From Novosphingobium aureum (lineage in GTDB: Bacteria; Pseudomonadota; Alphaproteobacteria; Sphingomonadales; Sphingomonadaceae): a DNA stretch of 64,000 bases. Position numbers and translations under genes: made by a program. The notes beneath the pieces are model-generated. The model made no database searches and was not told where the DNA came from. It was given only the letters and a program-made list of their open reading frames with translations. Where the stretch lies: assembly GCF_015865035.1 (NCBI RefSeq), contig NZ_JADZGI010000001.1, forward strand, positions 2,666,001 to 2,730,000. Reading direction: 5' to 3'. Shown in pieces: positions 1-8,735 of the stretch; within the stretch, counting starts at the first letter, position 1; every line of letters begins with the position of its first letter.

Positions 1-1849
1 TGTGGAACAGGTAGCGCGGGGTCATGCGCTGCCAGCTCGCTCCCTGCATGCCGAAGCCTGCCAGCATGACCACGCTCGCCCTGTCGCCGCGCTGCGCGGC
101 GCCGTCGATGGCGCGGGTCCAGCGGGTCTCGCCGCCAAGCCCCAGCCCCATGTCGTTCGAGTAGCTCGAAGCCGCATCGCGCTCGATCCGCCCGAGCCCT
201 GCCAGCGACGCAACGAGGAAACCGGCACGGCGCTTGCCCTCGCTGGCATCGTTGTCGACGAAACTGTCGATCGCGCTGCCGGGAATATCCTGCGCCATGC
301 CCGGTGCGGACAGGACGATCATCGCCCAGGCATCGCTTCCCGCCTCGACCACCGGCGCCCAGCGCGCGGCATTGGCATCGAAGCCTGCGGCAAGCATCGA
401 GCCCACGAGATCGGCCGCGTTATCGGCCATTTCCGCACGCGGCGCGATCCTCGCTGCAGCAGCCGCGGTCAGCACGCGGCGCCCGTAGGCGTCCGCATCG
501 CCGCCATCGCTGGTCCACAGCTTGCGCATCGCCGCGACGCGCGCGTCTGCACCCTGCAAGGTATAGGCATCGCGCAAGCTCTCAGCGCGGTCCTGCCATT
601 CGCCGGTGACGTCGGGATCGGCGTACATCTGCGCATAGAGATCGACCATCGCCGCGTTCGACAGCACCCCGCTGCCGCCCGCAAGATCGGCAGCCTGCGC
701 ACGCCGGGCCAGTCCGACCATCGGCGCAAGCGCGGTGGTGTAGTCGTAGCTCGGGCCACCTTCCTTCACCAGCGCCGCCGGGGGCTCGATGCCCACGCCG
801 ATCGCCAGCCCGTAGCGCCACGGCGTGATCGCATCGACCTTGTCCCATTCGATCGTCACCGCACGGCGCGACTTGCCCGCCGCCGCGGCATAGCGCTGGG
901 CGAGCAGCACGTCGATGCGCGGCATCTTGCCGCGCACAAGCTCGCGGTCGAGCTTGGACAGCGCCGAAGTCCCGTTGCCGCGGTAGGCCTCGCAGATCGA
1001 CCGGGCGAGGTTCCACTCCGGATCGTCACGCAGCGAACCTTGCGTCGCCATGACCGGACACAGGCCGGTGAAGTCGGCGGTCCCGGTATAGACCTTGAGC
1101 ACCACCTCGCCGATCGCCGGGGTGTAATTCGCGATGTCGATATCCTGCAGCAGGCCGCGCGCGGCGTCGGGCTCGCCCATGCGCAGCAGCAGCGCGACGC
1201 GCAGTGCCAGGAAGTCCTGAGGGCTCATCCCGGCAGGCGGAGCGAGACGCGAGAGCAGCGCGCGGCGCAGAGCAATGTGCCCCCAGCGCGAGACCAGAGC
1301 GCCCCGGTTGCCCGAAAGCGCGGTGCGGATCAGCGCCCCGTTCTGGTTCGCCAGCGAGTCGGCGGGAAGCCCGCCCTCGGTCTCGTCGAAAATCCCGACC
1401 CGCTCCATCGAACGGCGCGCCTGCGGGGGCATGTCGAACTCGACCTTGCGCCCGATCAGCTCCTCGAAGTCCTCGGGCGACATCTTCGCGAGCTCGGCGA
1501 GCGTGGGCAGGCGCTTGAGCTGCAGACCTTCCTTTGCCGCACCGGCACCATCATCCGTGGCTGCCTGCGAGGGCGTGCCCGAAGGCAGTGCCTGAACGAT
1601 CGGGGTCGACTGGGGCCGCGGTGCATTCGCTCCGCCCGTCGGCTGCGCCGCCGGGCGTGGGCTCGCGACAGGGCGCACCGGGGCCGGCCTGCGCGTGGGC
1701 GTCGCAGACGGGCTCGGCGTAGGCGCGGGCGTCTCGAACATCTTGGGAAGAAGCGATTCCGGCGCATCCTGCGCGAAGGCCAGCGCCGAAGTCATCGCCA
1801 GCGCCGCGCCTGCGAGCAGCAGCACCTTGTTCCTGCCATCCCGCTTCAT
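1..1849 (-). CDS. Secreted protein of unknown function (C-terminus beyond window)
   Basis: An uninterrupted reading frame runs from an ATG at 1849 off the left edge, about 616 codons, with the natural stop not in view. The N-terminus is a clear Sec signal peptide: MKRDGRNK, a hydrophobic run of Leu and Ala, then a likely cleavage at AFA-Q. Next comes a Pro/Thr/Ala-rich low-complexity stretch (about residues 35-90), then a long Ala/Leu-rich region without transmembrane segments that looks helical. The probable location is periplasm or outer surface. The ATG overlaps the stop of the small upstream gene, suggesting translational coupling. I do not recognise a catalytic motif. A long plus-strand frame covers the same DNA, but the minus frame gives the natural signal peptide and composition. 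Confidence 0.78.
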   Translation of the reverse strand, partial: MKRDGRNKVLLLAGAALAMTSALAFAQDAPESLLPKMFETPAPTPSPSATPTRRPAPVRPVASPRPAAQPTGGANAPRPQSTPIVQALPSGTPSQAATDDGAGAAKEGLQLKRLPTLAELAKMSPEDFEELIGRKVEFDMPPQARRSMERVGIFDETEGGLPADSLANQNGALIRTALSGNRGALVSRWGHIALRRALLSRLAPPAGMSPQDFLALRVALLLRMGEPDAARGLLQDIDIANYTPAIGEVVLKVYTGTADFTGLCPVMATQGSLRDDPEWNLARSICEAYRGNGTSALSKLDRELVRGKMPRIDVLLAQRYAAAAGKSRRAVTIEWDKVDAITPWRYGLAIGVGIEPPAALVKEGGPSYDYTTALAPMVGLARRAQAADLAGGSGVLSNAAMVDLYAQMYADPDVTGEWQDRAESLRDAYTLQGADARVAAMRKLWTSDGGDADAYGRRVLTAAAAARIAPRAEMADNAADLVGSMLAAGFDANAARWAPVVEAGSDAWAMIVLSAPGMAQDIPGSAIDSFVDNDASEGKRRAGFLVASLAGLGRIERDAASSYSNDMGLGLGGETRWTRAIDGAAQRGDRASVVMLAGFGMQGASWQRMTPRYLFH

Positions 1850-2004
1850 CGTGCCTGCTCCGGAACCGCAACATGCTGGACGAGATCGCGCACCGGTTCA
1901 CGGCCGCCATCGACCCAGGCCACGGTGGCCAGGGCTGCTCCCCCGACGATCAGCGCCGCACAGGCCAGACCCAGAACCACGCGCCCGCGCATTATTTTCG
2001 TCAC
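1846..2004 (-). CDS. Small single-pass membrane protein, 52 residues
   Basis: A short frame precedes the large secreted protein and ends in a stop that overlaps its ATG. It could start at GTG 2004, which has an AAGGA ribosome site six bases upstream, or at ATG 1992, which has none at proper spacing. The product has basic N-terminal residues, a hydrophobic segment (VVLGLACAALIVGGAALATV) and a short polar tail. It therefore looks like a one-helix inner-membrane protein, or a short anchor or signal-like peptide. Function unknown. The overlap suggests co-translation with the downstream gene, and the divergent aroK start lies 58 bases away. Support is the ribosome site, the hydrophobic profile and the coupling only. 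Confidence 0.5.
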   Translation of the reverse strand: MTKIMRGRVVLGLACAALIVGGAALATVAWVDGGREPVRDLVQHVAVPEQAR

Positions 2005-2062
2005 TCGCCTTCCTTCACCGATGCTTGCGCTGCGACCTAGCGCAACTATAGGCGATGGGGCA

Positions 2063-2638
2063 ATGGACGTTCAACAGACCCGCTTCGCTCCCCAGGAGAT
2101 TGCCGAGCTCGCCCGACGCCTCGACCGGCCCGTCGTACTGGTCGGGATGATGGGTGTCGGCAAGTCAAGCGTGGGCAAGCGGCTGGCGCATCTGCTCGGG
2201 TGCTCCTTCGTCGATGCCGACGAGGAAATCGAGCGCTCGGCCCAGATGACGATCCCCGAGATTTTCGAAACCTACGGCGAGGACTACTTCCGCGACGGCG
2301 AACGCCGCGTGATCGCCCGGCTGATGGCCGAGAACGAGGGCTGCATCGTCATCGCCACCGGCGGCGGCGCCTTCGTCAATGCCGAGACCCGCGCGCTGAT
2401 CCTCGCCGAAGCGGTCACCGTCTGGCTCGACAGCGACCTCGAAACGCTGGTCGAGCGCACCGCGCGCAAGGACAACCGCCCGCTGCTGCGCGACGGCGAC
2501 CCGCGCGAGATCCTCGGCCGCCTGCGCGAGGATCGCCGTCCGTTCTACGAACAGGCGCCGATTCACGTCACCAGCGGCAACGGGCCGCACGTACAGACCA
2601 TCAACAAGGTATTGCAGGGACTTTCGCAATGGCAGTGA
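2063..2638 (+). CDS. aroK: Shikimate kinase
   Basis: Phosphorylates shikimate at O3 with ATP in the cytoplasmic chorismate (aromatic amino acid) pathway. The 191-residue product has the Walker A loop GMMGVGKSS near residue 28, the shikimate-binding Asp in VDADEEIE, the GGGAF segment and a lid arginine in KDNRPLL. The size is normal for the family, with about 20 extra N-terminal residues common in alphaproteobacteria. The ATG at 2063 follows a GGGG ribosome-site-like run. An earlier ATG at 2055 is out of frame. The 3' end overlaps aroB by ten bases, so the two are almost certainly one operon. Confidence 0.96.
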   Translation: MDVQQTRFAPQEIAELARRLDRPVVLVGMMGVGKSSVGKRLAHLLGCSFVDADEEIERSAQMTIPEIFETYGEDYFRDGERRVIARLMAENEGCIVIATGGGAFVNAETRALILAEAVTVWLDSDLETLVERTARKDNRPLLRDGDPREILGRLREDRRPFYEQAPIHVTSGNGPHVQTINKVLQGLSQWQ

Positions 2639-3744
2639 TCCCGGTCGACATCGCAGGCCGCCCCTACGAAGTGCGCGTGGGCGCGGGGCTGCTCGCGGAA
2701 CTTGGCGAGCACTGCAAAGGTCGCCTGCGCAAGCGCGCCGTGCCCATCGTCACCGACGCCAACGTCCACGCCCGCTGGGGCGAGGTGGTCGAGGCTTCGC
2801 TGCGCGCGCACGGACACGAGCCGCACTGGCGCATTCTCCCGCCGGGCGAAGCGACCAAGTCCTGGGACGAGCTTGCCGCGACCGTCAACTGGATGCTTGG
2901 CCTCGAAGTCGAGCGCGGCGATCACGTGATCGCGCTGGGCGGCGGGGTCATCGGCGACCTCACCGGCTTCTGCGCCTCGGTGCTCAAGCGTGGCTGCAAG
3001 TTCATCCAGGTTCCGACCACCCTGCTCGCACAGGTCGATTCCAGCGTCGGCGGCAAGACCGCGATCAACACGCCTGCGGGCAAGAACCTCGTCGGCGCCT
3101 TCCACCAGCCCTCGCTGGTCCTCGCCGATCTCTCCGCGCTCGACACGCTGCCCGAGCGCGAATTGCGCGCAGGCTATGCCGAAGTCATCAAGTACGGCCT
3201 CATCGACGATGCCGACTTCTTCGCATGGTGCGAGGCCAACGGCGCGGCGATGATCGCGGGCGATGCGGCCTTGCGCGAATATGCTGTCGCCCACTCGGTC
3301 GCGGCCAAGGCGCGGATCGTCGCCGAGGACGAGTTCGAGACGACCGGCAAGCGCGCGCTGCTCAACCTCGGCCACACTTTCGGCCATGCGCTCGAGGCAG
3401 AGACCGGCTTTTCCAGCCGCCTGCTCCATGGCGAGGCGGTCGCGATGGGCATGGTTCTCGCCGCGCGCTATTCGGCGCGGCGCGGCCTGATGAGCGCGGC
3501 CAGTGCCGCGCGCGTCACTGAGGCGATCGCGGCAGCCGGACTGCCCGCATCGCTTGCCGGGCTCGGGCTCGATTGCGACGGCGCCCGGCTGGTGGGGCAC
3601 ATGCTCCACGACAAGAAGATGGACGCGGGCACCCTGCCCTTCCTGCTGATGCAGGGCATCGGCAAGACCTACCTCGACCGCGAGGTCTCGCTCGAGGACG
3701 TAGGTGCCTTCCTCGCTGACGAACTCGCTGCCGACCCTGCCTGA
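2629..3744 (+). CDS. aroB: 3-dehydroquinate synthase
   Basis: Converts DAHP to 3-dehydroquinate, the second step of the shikimate pathway, using NAD and a divalent metal. The 371-residue protein has the NAD-binding GGGVIGDLTGF segment, the SSVGGKTAIN motif, the metal-site Glu in ELRAGYAEVIKYG, and metal-site histidines in NLGHTFGHALE and LLHGEAVAMG. Length matches the family. The ATG at 2629 lies inside the 3' end of aroK in another frame (ATGGCAGTGA holds both the start and the aroK stop), so translation is coupled. A strong hairpin at 3951-3981 is the likely operon terminator. Confidence 0.97.
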   Translation: MAVIPVDIAGRPYEVRVGAGLLAELGEHCKGRLRKRAVPIVTDANVHARWGEVVEASLRAHGHEPHWRILPPGEATKSWDELAATVNWMLGLEVERGDHVIALGGGVIGDLTGFCASVLKRGCKFIQVPTTLLAQVDSSVGGKTAINTPAGKNLVGAFHQPSLVLADLSALDTLPERELRAGYAEVIKYGLIDDADFFAWCEANGAAMIAGDAALREYAVAHSVAAKARIVAEDEFETTGKRALLNLGHTFGHALEAETGFSSRLLHGEAVAMGMVLAARYSARRGLMSAASAARVTEAIAAAGLPASLAGLGLDCDGARLVGHMLHDKKMDAGTLPFLLMQGIGKTYLDREVSLEDVGAFLADELAADPA

Positions 3745-4064
3745 CCGGCCAATTGTGGCACTCCCGGCCCGTTTCATCGACGGTCCGTGCCGCGATTGAG
3801 GCAGGAGTGCCCCCGGGGCCTTACAACCGTCATCGTGTGGGTGTTCAATCACACTCGTCCGCAGCGCCCCTTCCGTCCCCCCCGACTTCCTCGGAAGGCC
3901 GCTGCGGCACCCTGATGTGCCCGACGCGAATCCCCGCAGCGGCGCAAGACTGGCGACAGGCCCCGTAAAGGCCTGTCGCCATTTCTTCATGAGCACGGCC
4001 TGCAGATCGGGTCTCGAAACTCGCGCGCGCCTTGCGGCGTTGAGACGGGAAAGGAGACGCGATC
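3745..4064. other. Non-coding gap between aroB and the DUF3008 gene
   Basis: About 320 bases without a supportable gene. The only clear structures are the rho-independent terminator near 3951-3988 and the ribosome site AAAGGAG just before 4065. The short frames here lack ribosome sites and natural composition. Confidence 0.6.
3951..3988 (+). terminator. Rho-independent terminator after aroKB
   Basis: A perfect 12-bp stem (TGGCGACAGGCC with its complement), a seven-base loop, then TTTCTT. It sits about 200 bases downstream of the aroB stop and before the DUF3008 gene. Confidence 0.75.
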
Positions 4065-4250
4065 ATGAAAGCACAGTCGAAGGCCCAGCAAAAGGCGGCA
4101 GGCGCAGCGCTCTCGGCCAAGCGCGGAGACACGAAGAAGAGCGACCTCAAGGGCGCCTCGCGCGAGATGGTCGAGACGATGAGCGAGGCCGAACTCGAGG
4201 ACATGGCCTCGACCTCGCGCAAGGGAAAACCCGAAAGGATCGAAAATTGA
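4065..4250 (+). CDS. DUF3008 family small basic protein
   Basis: A 61-residue, highly charged, Lys/Ala/Glu-rich protein starting MKAQSKAQQKAAGAALSAKR and containing KGASREM and a GKPE tail. This pattern is typical of the DUF3008 family, widespread in proteobacteria and of unknown molecular function. It has no signal peptide or membrane segment. The ATG at 4065 has a strong AAAGGAG ribosome site. It sits between the aroKB terminator and the broken peptide transporter and is probably transcribed alone. The family call rests on remembered sequence similarity. Confidence 0.85.
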   Translation: MKAQSKAQQKAAGAALSAKRGDTKKSDLKGASREMVETMSEAELEDMASTSRKGKPERIEN

Positions 4251-4331
4251 CGCCGTGACCCGCGCGTGACATTGCTGAAGCGCGAAGCCTGATTTCGCGC
4301 TCCGACAAGATAATTACGGGTCTCGACACAG

Positions 4332-5668
4332 ATGACAGCAGCCGAAGCAACGCCCGAGCTCGACTTCCCCGAGGAAGCCGCGCGCGAGGATCGCGCCTTT
4401 CTCGGGCATCCCAAGGGCCTGGGGTATCTCTCGTTCGTCGAGGGCTGCGAACGCTTCTCCTACTATTCCATGCAGACACTGCTCGTGCTCTACATGGTCA
4501 AGTATCTGCTTTTGCCCGAGAACGTCGGCAACGTAATTGGCCTCTCCTGGCTACGCGGCAACTACTATGCAGGGCTCGAGGGCCAGCCGCTCGCTTCGGC
4601 GATCTTCGGCGACTACACCTCGCTCGTCTATCTCACCCCGATCCTGGGCGGCATCGCCGCCGACCGCTGGCTGGGGCGTCGGGCAGCTTTGATTGCAGGC
4701 GCCGTGATCATGTCGATCGGCCACTTCCTGATGGCCTTCGAGGGCCTGTTCCTCTTCGCACTGGTCTCGCTCGTCATCGGCGTCGGCCTGTTCAAGGGCA
4801 ACATCGCCAGTCAGGTCGGCGAACTCTACAAGCCCGGCGACCTGCGCCGCGCCATGGCCTTCCAGATTTTTTACATCGCGATCAACGTCTCGGTCATCGC
4901 CGCGCCGGTGTGGTCATGGTGATCGGTCTCCTGCTCTATCTGCGCGCACGCCCTTGGCTGCCCGCCGATGCCCCCCGCGGTGCCGCGAAGGCGCAGGGCG
5001 GCGCCAAGACCGGCGCGCTCAGCCGCGAGGACTGGCCGCGTCTCGGCGCCCTAGCCGTGCTCGTCCCGGTTCTCGCGATCGCAATGATTCCCAACCAGGA
5101 AATCTTCAACGCCTACCTCGTCTGGGCCGACGCGAAATTCCAGCTGACCTTCTTCGGCGTGACCCTGCCCACCAGCTGGATGATCACCATCGACGCGACG
5201 CTCGCCTTCTCGATGCTGGTCGCGGTAGCCGCATTCTGGAAGTGGCGCTCGGACCGCACCGGACGCGAGCCCGACGAACTGGGCAAGATGGTGATCGGCT
5301 CGGTATTCTCGATCATGGGCGGCATGTGCCTCGTCATCGCCGCAGCGACCGTGCCCGAGGGCGGCAAGATCGGCCTGTTCTGGCCGGTCATGTTCCACCT
5401 GTTCAACTCGATCGGGTTTGCCCACCTGATGCCGGTGAGCCTCGCGCTCTTCACCAAGATCGCGCCGCGCGCGCTCAACGCGACGGTCGTGGGCATCTAC
5501 TATCTCGCATTCTTTGGCGCCAACAAGACGGTGGGCGTCGTCGGCGGCTGGTATTCGAGCATGGACACGGTGCAGTTCTGGCTGCTCCACGTCGCGGCAG
5601 CGGTCTTCGGGCTCATTGCCTTTGCCATGCTCAAGATGGTGCTCGGCAAGACGCTCGCCGGAGACTGA
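4332..5668 (+). pseudogene. Peptide MFS transporter (POT/PTR family), broken by internal deletion
   Basis: Two adjacent frames make one proton-coupled oligopeptide transporter. The first (4332-4922) carries the family N-terminus, including EGCERFSYYSMQTLLVLYMV, GGIAADRWLGRR and GLFKGNIASQVGELY, and ends prematurely after INVSVIAAPVWSW. The second (GTG at 4910 to 5668) resumes with MVIGLLLYLRARPWLP and continues to a normal C-terminus with several membrane helices. In intact relatives about 20 residues (the GTLGE...WHWGFGAAG segment, helix 5-6 region) lie between IAAP and the MVIGL helix. Here they are missing and the frame shifts, probably by deletion at GCCG-type microhomology near 4905. Either a genuine inactivated gene or an assembly/sequencing error. 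Confidence 0.85.
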
Positions 5669-5699
5669 TGGCTGGCGGCCGACGGGCGCGCGTTGAGGC

Positions 5700-6071
5700 T
5701 CAGGCCAGGCGCGCGCCGTCGGGTACCCGCTTGTCGGGCGAGAACAGTGTGATGCGCGCCTCCTCGTCGCCGAAACCGAGCGTCAGGCACTCGGACATGG
5801 CCTTGCCGATCTGGCGAGGCGGGAAATTGACGACCGCCGCGACCTGCTTGCCAACAAGGTCCTCGCACGAATAGAGCGCCGCGACCTGCCCGATCGACTT
5901 GCGCGTCCCGACACCGGGGCCGAAATCAATCACCAGCTTGTAGCTGGGCTTGCGTGCGCCCTCATAGACGCTCGCCTCGATCACCGTGCCCACGCGGATG
6001 TCCACCTTGAGGAAGTCCTCGAAGGCGATGTTATCTGCGGGCGGGGTCGAGGCGTCGTGATCGAGGTGCAT
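5700..6071 (-). CDS. csaA: tRNA-binding domain protein, CsaA-like
   Basis: A 123-residue protein consisting of one tRNA-binding OB-fold domain like those in CsaA and the C-terminus of MetG. Visible hallmarks are FLKVDIRVGTV, the YKLVIDFG strand, SIGQVAALY and a C-terminal segment ending in GDEEARITLFSPDKRVPDG. Proteins of this type dimerise, bind tRNA and have been proposed to act as chaperones in secretion. The ATG at 6071 gives the canonical length. A longer frame to 6134 would add 21 atypical residues. It is convergent with the peptide transporter, and a bidirectional hairpin at 6139-6180 separates it from pccA. Confidence 0.88.
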   Translation of the reverse strand: MHLDHDASTPPADNIAFEDFLKVDIRVGTVIEASVYEGARKPSYKLVIDFGPGVGTRKSIGQVAALYSCEDLVGKQVAAVVNFPPRQIGKAMSECLTLGFGDEEARITLFSPDKRVPDGARLA

Positions 6072-6135
6072 GATGGTCCTGGCTGCTCGTGGTGTCGTCG
6101 CGCCAGCATAAAGACCAAGCCCGTCAAGCTCCATG

Positions 6136-6182
6136 AAAAAGGCCCCGCCTCCGGTATCTCGACCGGAGACGGAGCCTTCTTG
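6136..6182 (-). terminator. Hairpin terminator downstream of pccA
   Basis: AAGGC...CTCCGGT pairs with ACCGGAG...GCCTT around a short loop. The run of A on the left gives a T run after the stem on the minus strand. It is placed between the pccA stop at 6233 and the csaA start, so it should end the long propionyl-CoA operon. Confidence 0.7.
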
Positions 6183-6232
6183 TTCGATCTGCCTGCGACC
6201 AGCCTGAACGCTTCAGGCCTCGCAGAAATCCG

Positions 6233-8254
6233 TTACTCGAGCTCGAGGATGATCGCGTCGACCGCGAGGCTCTCGCCCGCCTTGGCGTTGACGGTCTTGA
6301 CCGTGCCCGACTTCTCGGCGCGCAGGATGTTCTCCATCTTCATCGCCTCGATCACCGCGAGCGGCTGGCCGACTTCGACCTTGTCGCCCTCGGCCACGTT
6401 GAGCGTGACGAGCAGGCCCGGCATCGGGCAGATGAGGAACTTCGAGAGATCGGGCGGGATCTTCTCGATCATGTGCTTCGAGTACTGCGAGACGCGCGTG
6501 GGCAGGCAGCCCACGACGTGGGTCGCACCGCGCGTCGTCAGCTTGAAGCCGGTACGCGTCGATTCGATCTTCATCGTGATCGGCTCGCCCTCGACCTCTG
6601 CGTCGATGAAGCGGTCGCCCGGCGTGTACTCGAGCGCCATGTCGACCTCTTCGCCGTTCACGGTGACGAGGTCCTCGTCGATCACGACATCGAAGCCCTG
6701 CTTGTCGATCGAGACCGTCCACTCGCCCGGCGGGTCGAGCGGAACGGCAAGCTGCCCGTCGACGCGGCGCGCACGGTCGGCACGCGCGGCGGCGATGAAG
6801 CCTGCGACCGCCGCGAGCTTGACCTTGAGCTCGTCGCTTGCAGGCGCACCGTGGAAGCCCTCGGGGTATTCTTCGGCGATGAAGCCGGTGGTGAGTTCGC
6901 CCGAACGGAAGCGCTCGTGCTGCATCAGTGCCGAGAGGAAGTCGATGTTGTGGCCCAGCCCCTCGATCTCGAAGGCGTCGAGCGCGGCGATCTGCTTGTC
7001 GGCAGCCTCGTCGCGAGTCTCGCCCCAGGTCACCAGCTTGGCGATCATGGGATCGTAGAACATCGAGACCTGACCGCCTTCGTAGACGCCGTCATCGACG
7101 CGGATGCCATCGATCCCGCGACGACCGTTCTCGTCGCCGTCGTCGGTCCAGCCGTCGACCGGCGGGTTGTAGCGCACCAGACGCCCGGTCGAGGGCAGGA
7201 AGCCGCGGTAGGGATCTTCGGCGTAGACGCGGTTCTCGATCGACCAGCCGCTGATCTTCACGTCGTCCTGCGTCATCTCCAGCTTCTCGCCATAGGCGAC
7301 GCGGATCATCTGCTCGACGAGGTCGATGCCGGTGATGGCCTCGGTCACCGGGTGCTCGACCTGGAGACGGGTGTTCATCTCGAGGAAGTAGAAGCTCTCG
7401 CCCGTCGGGTCTGCGCCCGAGACGATCAGCTCAACCGTACCCGCCGAATGGTAGTCCACCGCCCGGGCCAGCGCGACGCACTGCTCGCCCATCGCCTTGC
7501 GCATGGCGGGCGTGACGAAGGGCGACGGCGCTTCCTCGACCACCTTCTGGTGACGACGCTGGATCGAGCACTCGCGCTCGTTGAGGTAGAGGATGTTGCC
7601 GTGCTTGTCGCCGAGGATCTGGATCTCGATGTGGCGCGGGTTGAGGATGAACTTCTCGATGAAGACGCGGTCGTCGCCGAAGGAGTTGAGACCCTCGCGC
7701 TTGGTCGCTTCGAAGCCCTCGCGCACGTCCTGCTCGTTGTGGGCAAGGCGCATGCCCTTGCCGCCACCGCCGGCAGAAGCCTTCATCATCACCGGGTAGC
7801 CGATCTCGTTCGAGATGCGCACCGCGTGCTCGGTGTCCTCGATGACGCCGACGAAGCCGGGCACGACGTTGACGCCAGCTTCCTTGGCGAGTTTCTTGGA
7901 CTCGATCTTGTCACCCATCGCCGCGATCGCACCGACCGGCGGGCCGATGAAGGCGATGTTTTCCTTGGCGAGCGCCTCGGCGAACGAAGTACGCTCGGAA
8001 AGGAAGCCGTAGCCCGGGTGCACCGCTTCGGCGCCGGTCTGCTTGGCCGCCGCGATGATCTTGTCGGCGATCAGGTAGCTCTCGGCAGCAGGCGAAGGGC
8101 CAATGTGGACCGCCTCGTCGGCCATCTGCACGAAAGGCGCCATGGCATCGGCGTCGGAATAGACCGCCACGGTCTCGATACCCATCCGGCGCGCCGTCTT
8201 GATGACGCGGCAGGCGATCTCGCCCCGGTTCGCAATGAGGATTTTCTTGAACAT
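6233..8254 (-). CDS. pccA: Propionyl-CoA carboxylase, biotin-carrying alpha subunit
   Basis: Carboxylates its own biotin with bicarbonate and ATP; the beta subunit then moves the carboxyl to propionyl-CoA, giving methylmalonyl-CoA. The 673-residue protein begins MFKKILIANRGEIACRVI (biotin carboxylase domain, about 1-450) with the ATP-grasp GGGGKGM loop and the EMNTRLQVEHPVTE signature. It ends with a biotinyl domain whose AMKM lysine is near residue 639. Residues between match the BT linker of PCC and not acetyl-CoA carboxylase AccC, which stops near 450. The ATG at 8254 overlaps the stop of the LprI-like gene (TGATG). It is last gene of the operon, about 6 kb from pccB. Confidence 0.93.
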   Translation of the reverse strand: MFKKILIANRGEIACRVIKTARRMGIETVAVYSDADAMAPFVQMADEAVHIGPSPAAESYLIADKIIAAAKQTGAEAVHPGYGFLSERTSFAEALAKENIAFIGPPVGAIAAMGDKIESKKLAKEAGVNVVPGFVGVIEDTEHAVRISNEIGYPVMMKASAGGGGKGMRLAHNEQDVREGFEATKREGLNSFGDDRVFIEKFILNPRHIEIQILGDKHGNILYLNERECSIQRRHQKVVEEAPSPFVTPAMRKAMGEQCVALARAVDYHSAGTVELIVSGADPTGESFYFLEMNTRLQVEHPVTEAITGIDLVEQMIRVAYGEKLEMTQDDVKISGWSIENRVYAEDPYRGFLPSTGRLVRYNPPVDGWTDDGDENGRRGIDGIRVDDGVYEGGQVSMFYDPMIAKLVTWGETRDEAADKQIAALDAFEIEGLGHNIDFLSALMQHERFRSGELTTGFIAEEYPEGFHGAPASDELKVKLAAVAGFIAAARADRARRVDGQLAVPLDPPGEWTVSIDKQGFDVVIDEDLVTVNGEEVDMALEYTPGDRFIDAEVEGEPITMKIESTRTGFKLTTRGATHVVGCLPTRVSQYSKHMIEKIPPDLSKFLICPMPGLLVTLNVAEGDKVEVGQPLAVIEAMKMENILRAEKSGTVKTVNAKAGESLAVDAIILELE

Positions 8255-8610
8255 CAGTTCGCCGTCTCCACGTATTCGCGCAAATCTGCCGTTCGCGCCT
8301 CGGTCAGTTTCGTCAGGCACCCGTTCTGGAGCAGTGGCCAGATCGTGCCGCTTTCATCTCTCGGACCATTCTCGGCGAGGCACTGGGCATCGCGGAAGGC
8401 GAGCCACTTGCGCTGTGCGTCGAGCAGGCGCGGCGCGGTCTTGCCGCCGCGCGCCCTGGCCCTGGCATAGGCCTGCTTCCACGCCGCGTTGAGCGCGGCA
8501 TCGGCGGCCTTGTAGGTTTCGAAGGAACAGATGTTCATGTCGGTCTGCGTGCGCGCATCGGCGCAGACACCGGCGCTTGCAGCAGCCGAGAGCAGCAGGG
8601 CGGCTATCAT
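8254..8610 (-). CDS. Lysozyme-inhibitor LprI-like secreted protein (DUF1311)
   Basis: A 118-residue exported protein. A short hydrophobic N-terminus (MIAALLLSAAASAGVCA) is a probable signal peptide. The rest carries the DUF1311/LprI pattern: conserved Cys residues, ALNAAWKQAY, then LLDAQRKWLAFRDAQC and a late Cys in LLQNGCLTKLTEART. Family members are periplasmic, and some are proposed to inhibit lysozyme. Its stop overlaps the pccA start, so it is translated with the metabolic operon, which is an odd place for an envelope protein. A 90-base repeat-like structure lies just upstream, between it and bioB. Confidence 0.8.
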   Translation of the reverse strand: MIAALLLSAAASAGVCADARTQTDMNICSFETYKAADAALNAAWKQAYARARARGGKTAPRLLDAQRKWLAFRDAQCLAENGPRDESGTIWPLLQNGCLTKLTEARTADLREYVETAN

Positions 8611-8631
8611 CCTTCACGCCTCCCCAAGGCA

Positions 8632-8721
8632 CACCCGTCTCTCCCGCGAAGGCGGACAAGCCGCAGCTTCGCAAGGTCCTGCCGGCAGGCAGGCACCCCG
8701 CCGATGCGGGGAAGACGGGTG
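8632..8721. repeat. Palindromic multi-hairpin intergenic element
   Basis: CACCCGTCT at 8632-8640 pairs with AGACGGGTG at 8713-8721. Inside are further self-complementary pieces: CCTGCCGGCAGG, CCCCGC...GCGGGG and CCCGCGAAGGCGG. The design resembles dispersed REP/MITE-like intergenic repeats of alphaproteobacteria, here inserted between bioB and the LprI-like gene. No second copy was noticed in this window. Confidence 0.5.
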
Positions 8722-8735
8722 AGCGCGCTGCGCAC

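Noticed and set aside
2..2062. Long plus-strand reading frame running into aroK
   Set aside because: It is antisense to the secreted protein gene; composition is Arg/His-rich as in GC-rich shadows, and the minus frame has a signal peptide and a coupled upstream gene.
6473..8470. 665-codon plus-strand frame opposite pccA
   Set aside because: Shadow of the biotin carboxylase gene; the protein is low-complexity His/Asp/Arg-rich without motifs.
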